From: Cristatella mucedo
Lineage: Eukaryota; Bryozoa; Phylactolaemata; Cristatellidae
Direction of reading: 5' to 3'
DNA: 64,000 nt
Assembly: GCA_009760855.2 (NCBI GenBank)
Contig: WPIO01000035.1
Span: 2,565,001 to 2,629,000 of the forward strand
In this document: positions 58,783 to 64,000 of the stretch, piece by piece
Layout: every line of letters begins with the position of its first letter
Position numbering within the stretch: the first letter of the stretch is position 1
The notes under the pieces: model-generated
What the model was told of the DNA's origin: nothing
Databases searched by the model: none
Seen by the model: the letters and a program-made list of their open reading frames with translations, nothing else
Translations under genes and position numbers: made by a program

Positions 58783-58911
58783 AGAGTAGTGTGTTTTTGA
58801 ACTTCATGTAGCCTAGGGCTCGACCATCGCACATCACCAACCTCACTTCGTTCGGTTGTCTCGTGCTCGCTCGAGTCCCTGTCTCCGTAAAGTTAGAAAA
58901 CACACTGCTCT
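58783..58911. repeat. foldback / hairpin of about 130 bp
   Basis: AGAGTAGTGTGTTTTT (58783-58798) pairs with GAAAACACACTGCTCT (58896-58911) at 14 of 16 positions, one mismatch being a G-T type. Inside, AGGGCTCGA pairs with TCGAGTCCCT with one bulge, and CAACC..GGTTG forms a small inner stem. It stands at the edge where base composition turns AT-rich. Confidence 0.75.
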
Positions 58912-58991
58912 AATCATTCTTGTTTACTGAAATAGTAACTTTTTGTTCTAATTATTCTATTTTAATGTAAAGAAATTTTTATATCATATAA

Positions 58992-59378
58992 ATGTCTCAC
59001 GAAAATGATGATTTTATGCGGCGGGAGGGTGAAAATGTGGATAGCATGCAAAGCGTATTACAGAAGAGGTTAGATAAAGTTCTTCCAAAATATCCTTTTT
59101 CAAAGTATAGCTTAGATGCTACGATAGTAAATTTGCGCACAATTCCTAATACAAATGTAGACATTCCCTTTAATAAGAAAGAGATAAAGAATAAGGGCTG
59201 GTCTTTTGAAAGGGAAGTTCGCAGGCTGATGAAAATAGAAGAGACAGGTTGGTTTTTAGGACGTGTTTCTTCTGATGGAAAGTTCAGGGATTATGAGTAT
59301 GTAGGATTAGATAAAAATGAAATCAACTTTGATAGATTATTTGATAAAAACAAGCCAAGGATTAAAGACACTAATTAA
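58992..59378 (+). CDS. hypothetical protein, AT-rich island, 128 codons
   Basis: First ORF of the AT-rich island, starting ATGTCTCACGAAAATG after an AT-rich leader. The product is charged (lysine- and acid-rich) with no membrane segment or motif that I recognise. A WSFEREVRRLMKIEETGWFL stretch is the most structured-looking part. It overlaps the next ORF in a different frame, which suggests a frameshift in one decayed gene, possibly the N-terminal part of the polymerase-related reading that follows or a small separate gene. The codon and base bias match the polymerase relic, not the host DNA to the left. Confidence 0.5.
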   Translation: MSHENDDFMRREGENVDSMQSVLQKRLDKVLPKYPFSKYSLDATIVNLRTIPNTNVDIPFNKKEIKNKGWSFEREVRRLMKIEETGWFLGRVSSDGKFRDYEYVGLDKNEINFDRLFDKNKPRIKDTN

Positions 59379-59583
59379 GGTATTACTTAAAACTAAAAGT
59401 TGTTTAAAATTAACAATGGTTGTTTCTCCTTTTCTAGCCAGTGAGGACGGTTCTTATGACAATCAACCTTTTGCTGGATTAAGTAATGTTAAAATAAATA
59501 GAATTTCAGAAGTTGAGAAAATAATTAGAATGCAATTTGTATCTTTCAAGAAAATGGTTGAGGAATGGTTAGATAAAGGCTGA
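59317..59583 (+). CDS. hypothetical ORF fragment, probably continuing the previous one
   Basis: Eighty-eight codons overlapping the end of the previous ORF in another frame. It includes VVSPFLASEDGSYDNQPFAG and a KINRISEVEKII segment. No family recognised. The position between the first island ORF and the conserved polymerase N-terminal blocks suggests it is a fragment of a broken longer gene. Confidence 0.4.
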   Translation: MKSTLIDYLIKTSQGLKTLIKVLLKTKSCLKLTMVVSPFLASEDGSYDNQPFAGLSNVKINRISEVEKIIRMQFVSFKKMVEEWLDKG

Positions 59584-61530
59584 AGTTGGAGTTTTGTAGG
59601 CACAGATGCTTTGTATGCAAAATTTACTCATTTTAGACCGTTTTGGAGGAAGTTACTTACCAATGCCAGTTGGATTAGAAAAGAAGAGATCTACTGTGAA
59701 TATAAAGAACGAGTCAGATAATTGTTGTGCTTCATGGTGTGTACTAAGATTTTCACATTAGAGGGACAATCATCCAGAATCAATTGCAGGTCTAAATAAA
59801 ATACTATTTGAGAGATATTTTTATTTAATACCTAGATTGGAAGAATTATTTAATTTAAGGTATGGTTATCCATTTCAAGCCTTAAGTGCTAGTGATATTC
59901 CTATCTTAGCAAAATTATTTAACATTACAAGGAAAGTTTTCGAGTATGATAATAAAAGTCTATCTCTCCTAATAGTTGTTGATGAAGAAAATGAGAAACA
60001 TTTAGACCTATTACTCTTTAATAATAAGGAAAAGACAAACTCGTATTATGTTATCATTAGAAACTTTTACGGCCTTCGCAGAGGTTCAAAAGGGTATGGT
60101 ATACAATTAACTTGTGAAAGCTGCTTGTGTAGATTTCATTCACAAGATAAATTGGATTCTCAGAATGAAGTCTGAAAAAAAGAGGAAATGATGGCGAGTA
60201 AAAATTTTGAATGCTAAAAGCAAAAGATAGAAAAGACGGAACAGATGATCTTTGTTACTTCAGAGGGTATTCAAAAACCTTATGGTTTCTCAATGTTGCT
60301 CATGCAGATTTTGAATGTCTTTTGAGTAATACAAGAAAAATGGACACAGAAAATAATAGTATTCCATACGGAGCTTTTAAAAAACACATACCTTACTCAG
60401 GATCATGTGTCATTATTGATTATAATGGTAATACTAAAAGTTTAAAATTATTTAATGGAACAATTAAGGTTAGAGAATTACTTAATAGTTTGCTAGATGA
60501 AGTTGATACTATTAAGAAAGAGTTAAAAAGAAATTCTTCCTAAATATGAGGAACTTTATTATAGTACTATGTCAGAAGATATGCACAAAGAGTTTTGTTC
60601 AGCTAATACTTGTTGTATTTGTAATTTAGACTTATACAAAGATAAAGTTTTAGATCATTGCCACCTTACTGGAAAGTACCATGGAGCAGCTCAGGCTAGG
60701 TGTAATCTAAATGTAAGTATAGTAGCTAATAGATGATAGATTTTAGCTACTTGTGTTTACTCATAATTTAAAAGGCTGTGATACTCATTTATTGGTACAG
60801 GAGTTTCAAGATCAAAGACTGAAAAAGAATGTGATAGAAAATAATATGGAGAAGTATGTTAATGTAGAAATAGGATCATTGATTTTTAGAGATTCTCTTC
60901 AATTACTTAACAAGGGATTAGAAGATTTAGTTGAGAACGTTTTTAAATCAGGTAGAACTTTAGAACCTACAAGAAAATACTCTTTTATGTTAACAAACGA
61001 AGAATTTGAGCTACTTAAAGAAAAAAGAACTTTTCGTTATGAGTATGTTGATTCGTTTTCAAAGTTGAATGAAAATAGATTTCCAGACAGAAAGTGTTTC
61101 GATAGTATTTTAATTATGAAGGTGTTAGCGATAAAGGTTATGGAAGAGCAAAAAAAGTTTGGGACTTAATGAAAAAAGTAGGTCTGGCAGGGAAGGTACT
61201 TTTGGAAAGTATAGTGATATTTATCTTACTATGGGTATTCTTTAATTGGCTGATGTTGTCCAACATTTTAAACATTTATCTAAGAGAATTGATAGTCTTG
61301 ATCGTGCCAATTTCCTTACTTCTCCAGGTTTAGCTTGTGTGCTGGTTTAAGATATTCAGAAGTAAGGTCAGACTTACTAACAAGTTTTGAACATTTTTAT
61401 TTGTCTGAGAGTGCTATTCAAGGAGGAATAGCGCAAGCATATTGTCGTCATGTTAAGGCTAATACTGAAATGGCTTCTAGTTTTGATGAAACAAAAGAAA
61501 AGAGTTGGTTACTTTATAATGATGCTAGTG

Positions 61531-61739
61531 CTCTATAGCTTATGCGTGCTGACACTGTGCATGCTGCCACTAACCACATTTGCATACTGACCCTGTGCAT
61601 GTCACCCCTAACCATATTATTCATTTTGTTTGTTTTTCAAGCATGATTTTACTTACTATTCTATTGCATATCACTTTGCAGCAAATGCAAAGCGCCTAGA
61701 AAGAGATTAAGTTCTCTGAGGGCGCTTTATCAAGTGCAA

Positions 61740-61771
<32 letters not shown>

Positions 61772-61772
61772 T
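61531..61772 (+). mobile_element. LINE A 3' UTR fragment inserted in the polymerase relic
   Basis: About 240 bp of LINE A 3' UTR, from GCTTATGCGTGCTGACACTG to GGGCGCTTTATCAAGTG and (ATT)n. The polymerase reading stops on its left side after DASAL and resumes directly on its right with TQYLPTSNFRFLDQ. It is close in sequence to the young copies. Target duplication is obscured by the (ATT)n tail. Confidence 0.92.
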
Positions 61773-62547
61773 CAAGAGCAATGACTCAATACTTACCAAC
61801 GTCAAATTTTCGTTTCTTGGATCAGAAACAAGTTGAATCTTTACAAAACATATTAGCAATAAAGAAAATTCTTATGTTTGCTTTGCTTTAGAGGTTGATA
61901 TGTTTTTTTCCATAAGATTTACATGATACTTATTCTGATTATCCTGTTTTATCTATTAAGAGGAAAGTTGAAACAGAAGAGTATTCAAAGTATCAAGAAA
62001 GTACTCGAGTAAAAGATGAAAAGAAGGAATTAGTCGATTATGAAAGTAAAGAAAAGAAGCTAATTGTTGATTTAGAACCAATGATAAAATATGTTATTCA
62101 TTATAGAAATTAACAACTTGCTTTGGATAGGAGCTATCTTTTAACTAAAGTGCCTGGAGTAATGAGTTTCTCTCAGAGTAATTGGCTCTGCGTATATATA
62201 CTTAACAACATTGCAAAGTGGAAAGAAGTAAAAGATGATTGTGAAAAGGAATATTATAAATTAAAGAGTAATGCCTTCTTTGGTAAAACAATAGAAAATA
62301 TTAGCGAGGGGTTAAATATAGAGTTGTTTGATTTAAAGTTTGAAGAAAATATGACGTCAGCGATAAAAGAGTTACGACTGCAAGATATGACGATAGAAGA
62401 ATATTCAACCAAGGTTCAATTTGAATAGAAACAACAGAGATTTGTCTTAATAAATCAATGTATTTAGGATTTGCTATTTTAGAAATATCAAAGTTAATAA
62501 CGCAAGATTTGTATTATATTACAATGAAAGATTATTACGGTGATAAA

Positions 62548-62663
62548 CTAATAATAATAATAATGCACTTGATAAAGCGCCCTCAGAGAACTCAATATCT
62601 CTCTAGGCGCTTTACATTTGCTGCGAAGGGAAATGCAATTGAATGGTGAGTACAATCATGCAA
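62548..62663 (-). mobile_element. LINE A 3' tail inserted in the polymerase relic, opposite orientation
   Basis: (TAA)n then GCACTTGATAAAGCGCCCTC and the reversed terminal 100 bp of LINE A, ending near GAGTACAATCATGC. It splits the polymerase between the YYGDKL block and the TDTD block. Confidence 0.9.
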
Positions 62664-63289
62664 CACTTGCTTGCACAGATACTGATTTGCTAGTAATGAA
62701 AATAAATACAGAAAATTTTTACGGAAGACTTTGCAAATTATTTGGATTATTTAGATGTATCTGGTTATCACAGAAATCAAGATAAATGGAAGACAGAAGG
62801 ATTTGAGAAGATGAAAGAAAATAAGGGAAGCTTAGACAAATTTAAAGATGAGATGGAAGAAAAATTTACTATTGATCCAGAAACAAAAGATTATATCAGA
62901 TATAAAAAAGAATTTATGGTAGAAAAATCTATTGTACTCAATGAGTGAGCTTTCTTAAGACCAAACCTTTTTCAATCAGATAGCAATAGTGACAAAATAT
63001 GGAATAAAAGTTAAGTCATCTGCAAAAAGAACTAAGGAAACTAAAAAAGAAGTAGTTAAAAAAATGTTTGTCATTTGAAGATTACATAGGCTGTCTTAGA
63101 ATAGGATTTGATGTCTATTGTTGTCAATCTAGATTTCAAACAAGAAATCATCTAATTTATACTATTACACAAACTAAAAAAGCTCTATCGGCTTTTAACT
63201 CAAAACGATATTGGTTACACTGTGGAATCCACTCACTAGCTTATGGCCATTATAGAATAAGAGTGGTGAAAAATGTTTTGAATGTAATT

Positions 63290-63357
63290 AAAATATTTAT
63301 AATATTATATTATATAATATTTAAAATATTATATTATATAATATTTTAAATATTTAT
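63290..63357. repeat. AT-only palindromic direct repeat
   Basis: AATATTATATTATATAATAT occurs at 63301 and 63325 (period 24), flanked on both sides by AAATATTTATA. Each unit is almost its own reverse complement, so strong hairpins are possible. It separates the polymerase relic from the small ORFs that follow. Confidence 0.85.
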
Positions 63358-63375
63358 AGATGCGTAAGCAAAAAC

Positions 63376-63531
63376 ATGGATTGCTCAAGACCAAAACATG
63401 ATGAAAAAATTAACTTTCAAATTGAACACGATTTAGGAGAGATAACTATTCAAATGCATGACTTAAAATTTTTAATGGAATATGAGAAAATTAGGAAAGA
63501 GATTATATTAGAGGAAGCAGGAATAAAATAA
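63376..63531 (+). CDS. small hypothetical ORF, 51 codons
   Basis: Starts ATGGATTGCTCAAGACC shortly after the AT-only repeat and ends in TAA. The product is charged, with KINFQIEHDLGEITIQ and a helical-looking KFLMEYEKIRKEIILEE end. No family recognised. It lies on the same strand as the polymerase relic with matching AT-rich composition, so it probably belongs to the same invading element. It could equally be a piece of a longer broken gene. Confidence 0.4.
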   Translation: MDCSRPKHDEKINFQIEHDLGEITIQMHDLKFLMEYEKIRKEIILEEAGIK

Positions 63532-63567
63532 CTGTGTTGTAAAAAAGAAAAATGTACTATTATTGAG

Positions 63568-63798
63568 ATGAATAAAATAAAAATTGAAGTCAAATTTTCA
63601 AGTGAAGATGAATGTGAAAGTGAACCCAAATATGATACTAATGATACGGATGACCCTGATTACAATCCAGAAGATGATGAAGAAACTGAAACCGAAAATG
63701 AAGAAGAAACTGAAACCAAAGATGATAACTATAAGCAAGCCTTTTGCTTTGATGAGGAAACACAAAATCCCTTCACAAATGAAGAAGATGAATTATAA
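63568..63798 (+). CDS. small acidic hypothetical protein, 76 codons
   Basis: Methionine start at 63568, stop at 63796-63798. A basic N-terminus (MNKIKIEVKF) is followed by about 45 residues very rich in aspartate and glutamate (for example DPDYNPEDDEETETENEEE), then KQAFCFDEETQNPF. It has no signal peptide or membrane segment. Function unknown. Acidic small proteins are common in DNA viruses and mobile elements but the sequence does not identify one. It follows the 51-codon ORF by 36 bp and precedes the next ORF by 20 bp, which gives a compact array. Confidence 0.5.
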   Translation: MNKIKIEVKFSSEDECESEPKYDTNDTDDPDYNPEDDEETETENEEETETKDDNYKQAFCFDEETQNPFTNEEDEL

Positions 63799-63818
63799 AA
63801 AATTGTTATTATATAGAA

Positions 63819-63986
63819 ATGGGTGTATCAAGAATTCTTAGATGTGAACAATCTAGAGAAATGGCTATTAAAATTTGTCCACAAAAACTCAAAGAAGTTG
63901 ATCACAGAATTGTTAAACATTCACTAGATAAACTTATTCCTGATCTAGATAGCTCGTTTATTAGTATTCTTGTAGACATCTGTTAA
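63819..63986 (+). CDS. small hypothetical ORF, 55 codons
   Basis: Starts ATGGGTGTATCAAGAA and ends TAA near the window edge. Contains CEQSREMAIKICPQKLKEVD and a KLIPDLDSSFISILVDIC end. No recognised domain. Intact as read, same strand and composition as its two upstream neighbours. The array may continue beyond the window. Confidence 0.4.
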   Translation: MGVSRILRCEQSREMAIKICPQKLKEVDHRIVKHSLDKLIPDLDSSFISILVDIC

Positions 63987-64000
63987 ACATGTGATAAACT

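Larger units (their letters stand above)
59620..63265 (+). pseudogene. family-B DNA polymerase relic, Polinton/Maverick or adintovirus type
   Basis: Blocks known from protein-primed PolB genes of Polinton-like elements appear in the right order but in changing frames. First is a leader block near 59640-59760, then a domain with a CESCLCRF zinc-like cluster (59837-60175). A block with HADFECLL follows (60211-60543), then an HNH-like DHCHLTGKYHGAA near 60655, a NLKGCDTHLL exonuclease-type block at 60762, and DSLQLLNKGLEDLVENV at 60891. Further on are ESAIQGGIA (about 61408), FGKTIENI (62280), a TDTDLL block near 62680 (usual DTDS serine changed), and a C-terminal LAYGHYRI (63237). Lesions include a stop at 59759, frame changes near 60175, 60541, 60740, 61150 and 61890, stops near 62112 and 62427, and two LINE A insertions. 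It is a dead, endogenised copy. Such polymerases replicate the linear element DNA from a protein primer. Confidence 0.85.

Overview
This window looks like nuclear DNA of a metazoan, probably an invertebrate. It carries a multi-exon eukaryotic gene, CR1/L2-like non-LTR retrotransposons, tRNA-derived SINEs, decayed Tc1-like transposons, many long microsatellites, and an AT-rich block with a decayed family-B DNA polymerase of the kind carried by Polinton/Maverick-like elements. CpG is not visibly depleted. No species can be named from the sequence alone.

Host gene. The one host gene I can support is a p24/TMED cargo-receptor gene on the minus strand, read as four coding exons: 53373-53188, 44276-44147, 30234-30086 and 27362-27135. 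Splice phases fit (0, 1, 0) and the junctions join a signal peptide, a complete GOLD domain with its two cysteines, a short coiled-coil region and a C-terminal membrane segment, 230 codons in all. Its three introns (about 8.9, 13.9 and 2.7 kb) hold many of the repeats. A second copy of the first exon lies at 46999-46805, inside intron 1. It keeps the reading frame and much of the protein pattern, but has lost the conserved cysteine and the GT donor.

Left part (1-26.9 kb). This part lies beyond the 3' end of the TMED gene and has no recognised host gene. It holds microsatellites ((TCCA)n, (CT)n, poly-C up to 107 bases, (TG)n, (GA)n), many 5'-truncated copies of one LINE family ('LINE A', ending in (ATT)n), SINEs and a Tc1-like relic. 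At 20.1-22.4 kb a young LINE A copy sits inside an older LINE A copy.

Middle (27-53.6 kb). This is the TMED gene. Its introns carry LINE A copies (the best is an intact 426-codon reverse transcriptase ORF at 40928-42208), an old copy of a second LINE family ('LINE B'), Tc1-like relics, about ten copies of a tRNA-derived SINE ('SINE 1') and two of a second SINE ('SINE 2') whose tail resembles the LINE A 3' end. There is also an exact 16-bp-period array of four CACGTG boxes.

Right part (53.6-64 kb). A nearly intact LINE B element (endonuclease plus reverse transcriptase, separated by one frameshift) lies at 54.5-57.8 kb. It is followed by a tandemly duplicated segment and a foldback of about 130 bp. 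From about 58.9 kb to the end the DNA becomes AT-rich and holds a broken Polinton/adintovirus-type DNA polymerase B, two LINE A fragments inserted in it in opposite orientations, and a run of small same-strand ORFs.
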